Source of the DNA: Pisolithus tinctorius
Taxonomy: Eukaryota > Basidiomycota > Agaricomycetes > Boletales > Pisolithaceae
Assembly (NCBI GenBank): GCA_024663395.1
Contig: JANFAH010000003.1
Span: 4,030,001-4,094,000, forward strand
Direction of reading: 5' to 3'
DNA: 64,000 bases
Of this stretch, positions 45,228 through 54,856 are shown one piece after another; the stretch's first letter is position 1, and every line of letters starts with the position of its first letter. The position numbers and the translations under genes were made by a program. The notes beneath the pieces were generated by a model, which was not told the DNA's origin, searched no databases, and saw only the letters and a list, made by a program, of their open reading frames with translations.

Positions 45228-45941
45228 TGTCATAACCGTGTGTTCACACTAAGCCCTTGCTAACTCCGCGCTTCACTCTGCCGGTCATTCACTCACTCCA
45301 CACCAACTCCGCCCAACTTCTGTTGGTTGCGAACCATCTCCGCTCCGACTACTGTCGAACTTGTGTCGCTCTCCTACCGGACCGAGCGGTCCGTCCCCTG
45401 AGGGGTCATGTGACTACCTTCGCAGTCAGGTACTCCGCAGCGCGCTCACCGCATGGTCCAGCGCCTGGACTGCTTCCTTTTCTGGATGTTCTGTGTTACC
45501 TGTTCGTATGTCCTCCGTCTACCCTTCATTCGTCGTCCAGGAAGTTTTACTTGAAAATTTATGAGTCTCCATATGTCAGTTCCGATTCCAGTTGCTGTAC
45601 CTCCGTAGCAGTATAAAAGTATGTACTGTACTCCGCTGTTCTTCAGTACGAATATCAACTTAGTTCCTACTCCCTCTGATTCCGTCTTCTGCCTGTCGGA
45701 GTTATCTCCGACTCTCCGTCTGTACTCTCCCTCTGAAATACGAGGGCTGAGATTGTGCAAGGGGGTAGCACACGAGCTAAACCCGACGCCCTCACTCTGC
45801 TCCGCCTCTGTCTCGGCGGACTTCGTTCCTGCCAACACTCCGCTAGTCGGAGTTCTGTTCCTGTGTGTCAGACTTGCTTCCGGACCACTCTCTAGACCCT
45901 ATATAGCGTCGGGGTTGGTCGGAGTAGGCCCGAACTTGACA
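45228..45941 (+). repeat. 3' LTR of gypsy element D
   Basis: It is 714 bp, TGTCATAACC to AACTTGACA, followed by the target duplication TGTTG (45,942-45,946). It is preceded by a G-rich tract (45,215-45,224). Confidence 0.97.
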
Positions 45942-45946
45942 TGTTG

Positions 45947-46995
45947 GGTGCATTGTTGAACTGCACAACTGTGGAGACAGCAAACACGATATCTGGGCAT
46001 GTTCCAACAGCAAGGTGCATGAGGGAGCCTACAGCAGCATGGTAGGGTATGTTCTTCATGTGTGCAGCTTCTTCAGCTGGCTGCAGAATTTCTCTGCAGG
46101 AGAGTTTTATGCCAGGGTCCATCAGAATTGCAGCAGGTTTGCAGTCAGTGAGGTTGTATTTTGTCAGGATGGCCTCAATGTACAACTGCTGCAACAGTGA
46201 TATGGTGCAGGCTTCTCTGTTCTGTGTCACCTTCATTCCAAGTAGCCAACTGATGGGCCCTAGGTTGGAGATTTTAAAATGAGTGCTGATCTCCTGTTTA
46301 AATGAGTGGATTAACGATGGGGAACTGCCTGTTACAGTGCAGTCATTGACGTGGCTGGCAAGGATGAGAATTTCTGATCCTATGCAACCATAGAACACTC
46401 CCCAGTCTGCATGTGCTCTGGTGAGCCCAAGATCTGCAAGAGTAGCACATAGCTTCTGGTACCACCAAAGTGTGCCTTGTTTCGAGCCATATAATGCTAT
46501 GTTTAGCTTCCCAACTGGATGGGAAAAATTCTGCCCTACAGCATAGCCCTCAGGGAGCTCCATGTAGATATCTTCACCATCTCCAAGTTTGCCATTGAGG
46601 AATGCTGAGTGGAAATCAAATACATCAATATCCCAGTCATTGCATGTGGCAATTGCTAGTATGGTGTAGAGAGATGCGAGTCTTGTGACAGGAGCATATG
46701 TTTCATTGTAGTCAATGCCCTGGATCTGAGAATAGCCCTTAGTGACTAGGTGGGCCTTGTACTTCTCAGTTTCTCTGGCAGCATTGCGTTTGATCTTGAA
46801 GACCCATTTGCATCCTACAATGTTTGCACCTTTGGGGCACTCAATGACATCCCAGGTATGTGCTTCCTCTAGGCTCTTTAATTCCGCATTTATGGCATTT
46901 TGCCACTTCAACCAGTCAGCTCGGGATTTTGCCTCCTGTACTGTCAATGGATCCAGCCCTTCAGCTTCAGCCATCCCTGCCACCATAGCATACAC
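45947..46995 (-). pseudogene. Element E reverse transcriptase
   Basis: The minus-strand frame has Copia RT landmarks: WQNAINAELKSLEEAHTWDV, VGCKWVFKIKRN, KAHLVTKGYSQIQGIDYNET, FDFHSAFLNGKLGDGEDIYM, YGSKQGTLWWYQKL and SWLLGMKVTQN. The catalytic motif reads ASHVNDCTVTG. The first aspartate of the expected VDD is Asn. The frame ends where element D begins and resumes at 37,813. Confidence 0.9.
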
Positions 46996-47574
46996 AATGT
47001 TAGTGTCATCTTCATCAGTAGCTAGTTCTTTGTCGAATATGTAGGTAGTGCTTTCTTGGGATTTTGGGCTGTTTGGGTTGCTATCACTCTCTCAGAGTTC
47101 TTTTACAAAGTTGAGAGGGATGCACCCATCATGAGTGCCCTCCCCTGTATGTAGGCACCTCATATAGTCTGATTTGAAGTGCTGGCAAGTGGAATGACAA
47201 GGTTGAGGTGGAGGTGTTTCGAAATTGTCTCCAAGTGGGTCCAAAATGAGTCTCAGAATTTCCAAAGTTGCTTTGGTGGGTTGCTCAACCATCTGCAGGG
47301 CCTCAGAATTTCCCTGTGAAGCTGTGGAATTTCATTTTGAGGCTTTGGAATTTCTTTCTGAGGTGTTGGAATTCCCCTGCTCCCCCTTGAGCAGCACACC
47401 ATGTGGTACAGACACATCCCAGCACTCGAAAATGACACTTCTTTCAATTCCAATTGCTCATGTGTCAGGCCAGTAGATGTGGTGGCCATCACTCTCAGGA
47501 TCAAAACCTACCCAGTGTCCATCTCAGGCTCACATGTCTAGTTTGGAGCCAGAGGTGTCATGGACCTTGACATG

Positions 47575-48301
47575 ACATTCCTAGACCAGAATTTTTGAGA
47601 GGTCAGGTGGTCTTTGGTAGAGCATTTCATAGGGAGTTTTTGTGCCTAGATGGTGAGTCAACGAGCAGTTTTTGAGCCAGGTCACATGCATGATGGCCTC
47701 CCCCCAGAGGTTCTTGTAGGCTGCTGGCATGAATCATCACACATATGTGCTCAACAAGTGTTCTGTTGAGTCATTCTGCAACTCTGTTGTGTTCAGGGGT
47801 ATCATGGATGGTTATGCATTGTTCTGTGCCTTGGGATTTCAGATATTCCGAAAATTCTGCACTAAGATATTCTCCCCCTCAATCTGAGTGAAGTCACTTG
47901 ACTTTGGTGTCAAATTGCATGTTCAGCCATGCTTTGTAGGCCTTGTACAATGTGAAGGTCTCAGCTTTCATCTTCTGGAGGTACAGCTTGTTGTAGTGGG
48001 TGTGGTCATCTGTGAATGACACATAGTACTGGCTGTGGCCAGGGGTTTGGACCAGAGAGGGTCCCCAGAGATCTGTGTGGACCTCGTCACCTAGGTGTTC
48101 ATGGTGGGGTGGGTCACACTCCTTCCCAATGGGCTTCCAAGTGGCTTTGGCATATTCACATGAATTGCATGCACCCATGGTAGAATGCACTTCATCCAGT
48201 TTAATTCCGGTGATTGTGCTGTCCTTGAGCATGCACCAGATAGCTTCAGGAGCAATGTGACCAAGCCTGATGTGAATCTCCTCCATGGTTAAGGATTCCA
48301 T
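47575..48301 (-). pseudogene. Element E integrase
   Basis: HIRLGHIAPEAIWCMLKDS with CNSCEYAK is the HHCC zinc region (GAG-pre-integrase). HTDLWGPSLVQTPGHSQYYV and SFTDDHTHYNKLYL carry the first core aspartate and its surroundings. The stretch left of 47,890 continues only in broken frames. Confidence 0.82.
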
Positions 48302-48559
48302 GGCCTTGGCTAGGCCTGCAAAGGTGCAACAAGCTCATTTGAGGCAGCAGAGGCCTTTTTGCATCGGAATTTTGGCTACTTTCTTTTTCTGGGCATCAAA
48401 AATTTGACAATGCTTGTCTCAGAATAATGCCACATACCCAGCAATGTCAAGTTTGCTGATGGAAACAAGTGTAATTCCCATCTTGGGAGCATAGAGCATG
48501 TCTTTGAGTCAAATATGGGTTTGTGCAGTGCCATTTGGGAGTGAGATTGCAAGGTCACC

Positions 48560-48802
48560 TTTCCCAATGGCATGGAAGGTGTGGTTGTCAGCAGCAGTGA
48601 TAGGTTTAGGAATGATTGGCTTGTAGTCGAGGAATTTGCTGCAGTAGGAGGACATATGATGTGAAGCACCGGAGTCAAACAGGATGGTCTCTTCTGCAGA
48701 ATTTAGGCTTTTGCCTGTGAGCAGAGCATGGTCAAAGGTGTTCATATATGCATCTTCTTCATCAATAATGATATCCTGGGGGTTCAGAATTTCTTCCTCC
48801 AC
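48560..48802 (-). pseudogene. Element E protease
   Basis: EETILFDSGASHHMSSYCSK is the Copia protease active site (DSGASHHM). Downstream ITAADNHTFHAIGKGDLAIS is the usual second block. Confidence 0.85.
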
Positions 48803-48863
48803 AATTTCTGTAAGCCAGTTGTTGTCCTGTGGGTGTGCTAGTCAAACTCCATCAGGTTCCAAG

Positions 48864-49784
48864 TCAGCACTGGTCTGTGCACTCAAGCTGGCTGATGCAC
48901 TGGCCACAGTGGCCACTTTTCTGGTACCTTTCTCCTTCTTTTTTTCCTTTTCCCTTGTTCTGGAACCACTTGGGCGCTTGCCCAGCTTTTCTGCCACCCT
49001 CTTCCCAGCATTGGTCTTTCATATGACCTTTCTTTCCACAGTTTTCACAATTTGGCTTCTTTCCATCCTTTGCTGAGTAAGCCACATCTTTGGAATTTCT
49101 GGAGTTTCCAGAGTTGCCCCTTTTCATCCACATTTGGCACCTATCATATTCATTGGAAATTACTTTGATGATGAAGTCCAGAGATAGGTCCTTTTGCATG
49201 ACTAGGGCCAAAGATGTCATAGCTGTGAGGTTGGAGTCATAAGAAGCGGGAAGTGAACTGAGGATGATAGCTGCAAAGTCATCATCTGTGATTGACTGTC
49301 CAAGTGCAGCAAGTTGTTCACACAGTGCATGCATCTTGTCAAAGTGAGCACGGACATCACCTTTTTCTGAACAGTGGGATTCTTGGAGTTTTCTCTGAAG
49401 ATCAATTGTGACAACACAAGAGCGGTTTTGGAAAAGATTGGTGAGGACACCCCACACACTCTTCACAGTCTCTTCCTTCAGGACTCAAAGGAACAGAGAT
49501 TCCAGGAGTGACACAGCAATCACTTGCTTGATGTATCCATCATCCTTAGCCCATTGCTGAAGTTTTTCTGGGTATTCACTAACAAGTTTTTGCTCCATGG
49601 CTGTGGGCTTCCAGGAGGCATCTTTCCCTGCTGAAGGGTCCTCTGGTTTTGCATCCAAGCCAGTCAGGTGTCTGATCAGCCCTTTTGAACTGATGGCCCA
49701 TTCAACCCAAGCCTTGTAATATAGCCAGTTGCTTCTGTCCACATTTAGGGTTGGGACTTGTAAGGAATGATCATCTTTTGCCAT
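48864..49784 (-). pseudogene. Element E gag
   Basis: It starts at ATG 49,784 (MAKDDHSLQVPTLNVDRSNW). The frame is interrupted by TGA at about 49,485 (LLESLFL-VLKEETVKSVWG). It continues with VTIDLQRKLQESHCSEKGDV and AHFDKMHALCEQLAALGQSI, the UBN2-type gag of Copia elements. The knuckle CENCGKKGHMKDQC (CX2CX4HX4C) lies near 49,020. Confidence 0.88.
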
Positions 49785-49833
49785 AGTGGGTATTGATGCT
49801 GCATATTAACTCTTTCAGAATTAGAGCATGAGA

Positions 49834-49848
49834 GCAGGGCTCATAACC
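49834..49848 (-). other. Element E primer binding site for initiator tRNA-Met anticodon arm
   Basis: The plus strand reads GCAGGGCTCATAACC directly next to the 5' LTR. This is identical to 15 nt of the anticodon stem-loop of eukaryotic initiator tRNA-Met (GGGCTCATAACC core), as in Drosophila copia and Ty5, which prime from a tRNA half. Confidence 0.82.
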
Positions 49849-50140
49849 TAACAAAGGTATGAGTTTCTCAGTGTATGAAGTAGTCACTTTATTAGAACCT
49901 AATGAAGGTATGAGTTTCTACACTATGTCAGTACCAAGTAAATGAGCAGGAATCTAGCTATACTCACCTCAGTGTACAAAGTGGTCACTGAGGTGGAAAA
50001 CAACAGTGCAGAAAATTTATAGTACAGTAATTAGTAAGCATGTTGACATCAGACTTTAATTCTGAGGGTCAGGGAGAAATTCTGAGCCCTCTGGGTGAAA
50101 CTCCGAGATGCTACCATAATTCCAGATCACATTCTTGACA
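49849..50140 (-). repeat. 5' LTR of Copia element E
   Basis: It is 292 bp, followed by target duplication ATCAT (50,141-50,145). It contains two copies of CAGTGTAYRAAGTRGTCACT, one of which, with the 101 bp between, is missing from the other LTR. Confidence 0.92.
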
Positions 50141-50171
50141 ATCATCCCCCCCACAGTACTAATCTCTTACA

Positions 50172-50308
50172 TACACTTGGACACACATTCACCCAATAGA
50201 CCATAAACTTGGGCTTGCACTCCCTTGATAGAATCCTATGAACTTGGACTCGCACTCACTCAATAGAATCCCATAAACTTGAACTCACACTCACTTGATA
50301 GAATCACC
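50172..50308 (+). repeat. Tandem repeat, 35-bp unit, about 3.9 copies
   Basis: The unit reads approximately AYRAACTTGGRCTYGCACTC then ACTYRATAGAATCCC. Successive copies differ by a few transitions. It lies just right of element E in the remnant that E inserted into. Confidence 0.85.
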
Positions 50309-50550
50309 TGTAGAGTTGCTTGTAAATGTAAAGAATTACATCACGTGCTTTCCCCAAATGCGTCCAGGGGCGCCCGGAGGGCTTTGGTCACCTTGTTTAC
50401 AAGGTCACTGCACCCCGAAAATTGAGACGCTTTTTTCGACCCTCAACAACAAGTCCGCGCGGCAAATCCCACCAGCCACCTCACAACTGTAGCATGCTCG
50501 GGCGTGGTAAACAAGGTGCCTGCCGGCGGCGACGGCCCTGTTCTAGTATT
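50309..50550. other. CpG-rich right margin of the transposon nest
   Basis: In contrast to the remnants inside, this stretch keeps many CpG (GGGGCGCCCGG, GCCGGCGGCGACGGC). It has an inverted repeat ACCTTGT-TT-ACAAGGT at about 50,389. It ends ...TTCTAG before host sequence ATTACACTTC. No coding frame was recognised. Confidence 0.4.
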
Positions 50551-50730
50551 ACACTTCTACAAACACAATTGCCCATCGCGCACCCCGACTGTCACGTGCT
50601 GACGCCCTCTTGGCAAAACTCCCTTACAAATCATCACGTGGCTCACCGATCGATAGAGCAGCCAAGGTATGTGTTCGACGTCCAGACACTATTCAACTGC
50701 TGCTGAAGCGATCGTGATCCAAACTTGGCC

Positions 50731-52248
50731 ATGACTGAACTTGCTGAGGCACACGCAGTGCTGGTCACTTTGGAGAAACGAAAACAGGGACTCATCGCGG
50801 AGCTCAATGATGTCCACGCTGCCATTCGCTCGCAGAGGAACAAACTCGAGGAACTTATCAGACGGTTGCCTGTTTCCCCTATCGATCGCCTTCCCAACGA
50901 GATGATTTTGCGAATTTTCGAGTTAATCCTTGGAACTGCACGTGCGGAGGACAAGAATTGTTGCGTGCGTTGGAAAGGACAGCTGGCAGAGGTGTCTCGG
51001 CGGTGGAGAAATGTGATCTTGCGTTCGCCATGCCTGTGGACTACCATCAGAGTGTCCTCGTCGTGGAACACAGCGCTCATCGAGGCCCACATCATGCGGA
51101 GCTCTAAATCACCGCTGGACATCGAAATCTCTCCTTGGAGAAATTCCGTGCTTAAAGACCGACCGCTTCTACAACGGCTCGAACTCGTTGTTCCTTGTGC
51201 AGAACGCTGGCGCAGCCTCACTATATCCTCGGATGTATCATCCTCAACGTTCCGGATCTTGCGAAGATTGGATCATTTGTCCCTGCCTTCGTTAACGTCC
51301 GTTTGGATCGAGCGTTTCCCCTGCTGCGAACCAGGAAAGTTTGATCTCCCATTCCTCTGGCCCCAACGCGCTCCCCTTATAGAAAAAATATTCATTTCTG
51401 GTGACATTGGAATGCTAAAGGGCCGAGAGATACCTTCTAGCGTGAAGACGCTGGCCGTGGAATCGACCTCTCTGCGTTGGAGAATCACCTCTGCGCTACT
51501 TCTTGAGTTCGTGCCCTGTCAGAGACTGACCTCTCTGTGTCTTGGTAATTTCACCAATTCCGAGGAATTGCCTCCCAATAGTATCCAACTCCCTCTGCTT
51601 GAAAAGTTTGTTTCCAGAGGTGGAGTCTCAGCCGCACTGATATGCGCCATCGTGGCGCCTAGACTTAAACACTTTGAATGTCACGAGCTCAGCGCATATC
51701 CGTCTCTACATGACCGTTTCGTGGCCGTTAGTGGCAAATTTAGCAACGTTGACCATCTGGAGTTGCATGCCGGGTCTCAACGGTCACAACGATATAAACC
51801 CCCATCACAGTCCCTACGTTTGGCATTTCCTGGTGTGCGTCACTTGGTACTCTCGAAAGTGGACGCAATTGCAATTCTCCCCTCTGCAGAGGACCCAGGC
51901 ACGGTTTTCCACTGGCAACACCTTGAAAGCCTAACTAGCATCGGATATCCGAAGGAGGAGGAGGAGGAGGAGGAAGAGAAGGAGGAGAAGGAGGAGAAGG
52001 AGGAGGAGAAGGAGGCCTTTATCAATAATTTAGCCAACTGCCTTAGGCGGCGACAAGAAGCGGGTCTATCAAAGCTCCGATTAACCTTTCCAGTGCCCTT
52101 TTCAGTCGAAAGATTTTTATTCGTGTATGAGCAGCTCAATGATTTGTGTATTTTGGAATGCGCGTATAACACCCACGATATCACTCTCTCCGGGGTGACC
52201 AGTAGCAAGCCGTGGTTGGTGCGTACCTCATCCATGTATACTTGTTAA
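50731..52248 (+). CDS. F-box protein, copy 2
   Basis: Single exon, 505 residues from ATG 50,731 (MTELAEAHAVLVTLEKRKQG). N-terminal coiled coil, then F-box (VSPIDRLPNEMILRIFELIL, CCVRWKGQLAEVSRRWRNVI). It is nearly identical to copy 1 along the whole length. The acidic stretch near residue 410 has grown to about 20 Glu/Lys (GAG/GAA repeats at 51,953-52,015). It is predicted to be an SCF substrate receptor. The upstream leader ACTATTCAACTGCTGCTGAA is shared by all three copies. No disabling change was seen. Confidence 0.9.
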   Translation: MTELAEAHAVLVTLEKRKQGLIAELNDVHAAIRSQRNKLEELIRRLPVSPIDRLPNEMILRIFELILGTARAEDKNCCVRWKGQLAEVSRRWRNVILRSPCLWTTIRVSSSWNTALIEAHIMRSSKSPLDIEISPWRNSVLKDRPLLQRLELVVPCAERWRSLTISSDVSSSTFRILRRLDHLSLPSLTSVWIERFPCCEPGKFDLPFLWPQRAPLIEKIFISGDIGMLKGREIPSSVKTLAVESTSLRWRITSALLLEFVPCQRLTSLCLGNFTNSEELPPNSIQLPLLEKFVSRGGVSAALICAIVAPRLKHFECHELSAYPSLHDRFVAVSGKFSNVDHLELHAGSQRSQRYKPPSQSLRLAFPGVRHLVLSKVDAIAILPSAEDPGTVFHWQHLESLTSIGYPKEEEEEEEEKEEKEEKEEEKEAFINNLANCLRRRQEAGLSKLRLTFPVPFSVERFLFVYEQLNDLCILECAYNTHDITLSGVTSSKPWLVRTSSMYTC

Positions 52249-52548
52249 GCGTGCCGATGCTGAACATTCCCTCCCCAATAGGATGTGTCATTCAGCCAAC
52301 CTTACATTTTGGATGCCCTCCGGGACGCCGTGATGGCGGGATGCATTCGAACAAACGGAAGGGGTTGATTGTGGTGGCACCGCTATATGTTGCTCGTGTC
52401 TCGTAGAACAGTTGCGCCTTGTACAGCTTTTTGTTGAACACGGATCTAATCTCGATAATTACATGAGCGGCATGAGAGCATTACAATTCTACAAACACAA
52501 TTGAAGAGACAACGCTCGGTCCACACTCTGCAATTCTCAAGAATGGGA
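52249..52548. other. 3' flank of F-box copy 2, duplicated after copy 3
   Basis: It aligns with 56,336-56,631, including GGACGCCGTGATGGCGGGA and ACATGAG-GGCATGAGA. It probably contains the 3' untranslated region. No gene. Confidence 0.5.
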
Positions 52549-52751
52549 TCATCCACCTCTTACATGTTGTAAATGAACTTCCCGTATATGGCGCGCAAGG
52601 TTATGTCGTCGGATGTTGTTTCCGTAACCTTGCCATCCACATTGTAACACTGCATCCCGAGACAAGAGACAATTCCGTGCGTGGACATGAGGTGTCCAGG
52701 AGCAGTGTTGCATGTGATGGACACTGAACACGGACTGTCGTCTGAAACCAT
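52549..52751 (-). pseudogene. Broken copy of the small C2H2 zinc-finger gene
   Basis: The minus strand starts MVSDDSPCSVSITCNTAPGH, like the intact paralog at 56,632-56,844. A frameshift follows after HLMSTHGI. The finger (CGWQGYGNNIRRHNLARHIR) is in another frame, and its second zinc-binding Cys is Tyr. It is therefore inactive. Confidence 0.65.
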
Positions 52752-52776
52752 TTAGAGACAGTGAGTCGCTGGACAA

Positions 52777-54856
52777 TTAGTGTACACCCTGCTGTACCGC
52801 CAACCGAACCAACGGAAATAACGCATGAAACAAAAATAACACACTACTACTGAGGAGACGTCATTCTTCACCGTTCGAACGTGAGCGAAGCAATTTCAAC
52901 CACAGGGAGTGGTCATAAGGGAGAAATCCCGAGGCGAGAGTGTATGAAACGTGGAACGGAACGTGTGTGGAGAACGACGAGGCAAGTAAATAGCCTGCGC
53001 GCGAGACGACAGACCAAGAAGAGCGAGAGAATGAACAACCGCAGAAGCACTCAATACCTATATATTGGTCAAGCACAGGAACTACAGCAGCAACCAAAGG
53101 CTCTACCCCGAGTTATGACTGTCATTGGAATACAGCTTGCCAAATGGACCATTAGCCGCAGCCTCACTTGCCATCCGGTGTTGAAACACCCATATCTCCA
53201 CCAAGGGAAATTGGCCAAGTTTTCGTCCCACTAGGTAGAGTCCGAGCTCGACTGTGCAGGGGTGTATATTCATCCCGTCTCGTGCTGCTCTAAAGAGTTT
53301 GTAGCAACGCCCGTGAATCCTACGCCATGCAAAGTGAAGGTAAGCCAGACACTTAAACCGTCGTCAGTGAGTCATTACTATGGATTAAAGCGTGAGATCG
53401 CTCAACGACCGTATAAATACGATCTCACGCCGGAACTTGATGAAGTGGCAGCAGTTCCGCTCTGGACAAATTCGCTACCTGTTTGGTGAGATTGTAACGT
53501 ACCAACCGAGCCGGCATCTTTGTGTCACTGAAGAGGGTACCCTTCCGGCAACAAAGGGAGGTCCTAAGGTTTGTGAAGTGAGATTATAGAAAAACTGTTA
53601 GCAAATGGTGAGACCGAGTGTCTAGGGGGCAGGCTGAAGTGGAAGGTCGCCAAGGGAACCTACAGTGCAGTGTTGGTTGTCAGTGCGCAGCTTTGGGTCG
53701 TTTGAAGCCGACGGCGGGAATTGAAAGCAAGTCCTTTCGAACCATTTCTCGGATGTCGGGGAACGCACCTTGTGGCTAGACAAAAGTCAACCCAAGTTGA
53801 GAAGAATGCTAAGACGCAGCAAGAGAACTCTCCAAAATCCCAGCATTAGACAATATTAGCGAGGAGCATCAAAGTAAATCATTAAATTTCGGATGAAGAA
53901 TCCATTCCATTCCTAGTGCAAGTGTCTCTAGCTCGGCTGAGAGTGGATTCGTATCACGTTTACGCTGAAGCGACTACCAGTAAATCCTGATGATAAAACC
54001 CTCCAAGATGATTGTTTGACCTGCATAATTTGGAGGCCAGTGTGCAGAGAGCAGCGCGAAGGCATCGATTTCGTGACTTGCATAAGCCGTCTCGTTGATC
54101 CAGGTGACAACGCTAGTAGCGTGCGCGGCCTCGGTGAGAATGTCAGCACAGCAAATCGAATGCAGAGAACAAACGAGCACGGTTTTAATAGTCACTAGTG
54201 GTGTTACGTGCGGGCAAATAGCAGTCCTTCCTGCCCTTCATCGGACTTTGTCCCTAAAAGTGTTAGTGGGTGCGGCCTGTTACAAGTTCAAGTGTCCAAG
54301 AGCACAGAGTCACCAAACCACCAGCCTACTTGAAGGTCCTGCTACGTAGAGGGCAGTGGTTTCCCTTTCACCGCCATTGCGCATTGTGCATTGTGCAGCA
54401 GTGAACTTCTTTTAAGACCGCATTTGAGGCAACCAGATTTTAGGTTGTCGAGGGCTGCAGGGGCCACTGACAGTACTTCCTATAAAGGGTGTCGCAGTAT
54501 ACACTTAGAATAAACGCTTTGTGCTAGAAGTAATGACTCACGCTCGAAACGTACCAAGAGTTTCATTTCGAAGCAGTCGGAAGGATGTCCTCATTCCTGT
54601 TGCGTTCGCAAATGGTGTCCAGTACAGTGAGCTCCTACAAGTTACAGTGGTGAGAGCGCGCTCGAAGTGCCAACCCCGCTTCTTCTGCTTACAGATTACC
54701 ATACAGAGTCGAGAGGACAAGTATCACTGCCAGGGCTGGCAACACTGCCATTTACATTAACATCCACTTCATTCATCAATACAGCAGCTGAGGTACGTGT
54801 CCAATGCCTAGACACTATTCAACTGCTGCTGAAGCGATCGCGATCCAAGCTTGACC
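52777..54856. other. Duplicated flanks of F-box copies 2 and 3
   Basis: 52,777-53,230 aligns with 56,900-57,290 (shared ATACCTATATATTGGTCAAG). 53,230-54,856 aligns with 15,611-16,956. No gene was recognised. A minus-strand frame at 52,861-53,097 (VVPVLDQYIGIECFCGCSFS) is conserved in the other copy, but this may only reflect the shared DNA. Confidence 0.45.

Larger units (their letters stand above)
37819..45941 (+). mobile_element. Ty3/gypsy chromodomain retrotransposon D with antisense gene
   Basis: Two 714-bp LTRs differ by roughly two dozen substitutions, nearly all transitions. TSD TGTTG is perfect (37,814-37,818 and 45,942-45,946). Gag and pol are almost intact: pol holds two TGA codons where arginine is expected (41,398 and 41,491). 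A -1 frameshift site joins gag and pol. Between pol and the 3' LTR lies a 21-nt A run and then an antisense, intron-containing gene. Unlike A, B and E it keeps many CpG dinucleotides, mostly inside CTCCG words. Confidence 0.97.
37062..50140 (-). mobile_element. Ty1/Copia retrotransposon E (host of D)
   Basis: Minus-strand order gag, protease, integrase, RT, RNase H is the Copia order. TSD is ATCAT. The primer site next to the 5' LTR matches the anticodon arm of initiator tRNA-Met. Element D separates RT from RNase H. Stops and frameshifts occur in every domain, and the RT motif reads HVND where HVDD is expected, so it is inactive. Confidence 0.93.
18684..50550. mobile_element. Nested transposable-element block
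   Basis: The 3' flank of F-box copy 1 matches the flanks of copies 2 and 3 up to GAGCATT at 18,683. The same host sequence resumes at 50,548 with ATTACACTTCTACAAACACA. The 31.9 kb between contain at least five elements (A-E) and CpG-poor remnants. ATT occurs on both sides (18,681-18,683 and 50,548-50,550). The left end is a hairpin, CCAGGAC-8 nt-GTCCTGG. Confidence 0.75.

Noticed and set aside
18684..50550. Helitron as the outermost element (CTAG|T right end with a short GC hairpin before it)
   Set aside because: The left end does not begin with TC after an A, no Rep/helicase sequence is visible, and an ATT repeat at both sides argues against insertion without duplication.
52861..53097. Minus-strand frame conserved in 56,937-57,413 as a possible gene
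   Set aside because: Similarity equals that of the surrounding duplicated DNA, there is no recognisable domain, and the second copy differs by frame-independent changes.
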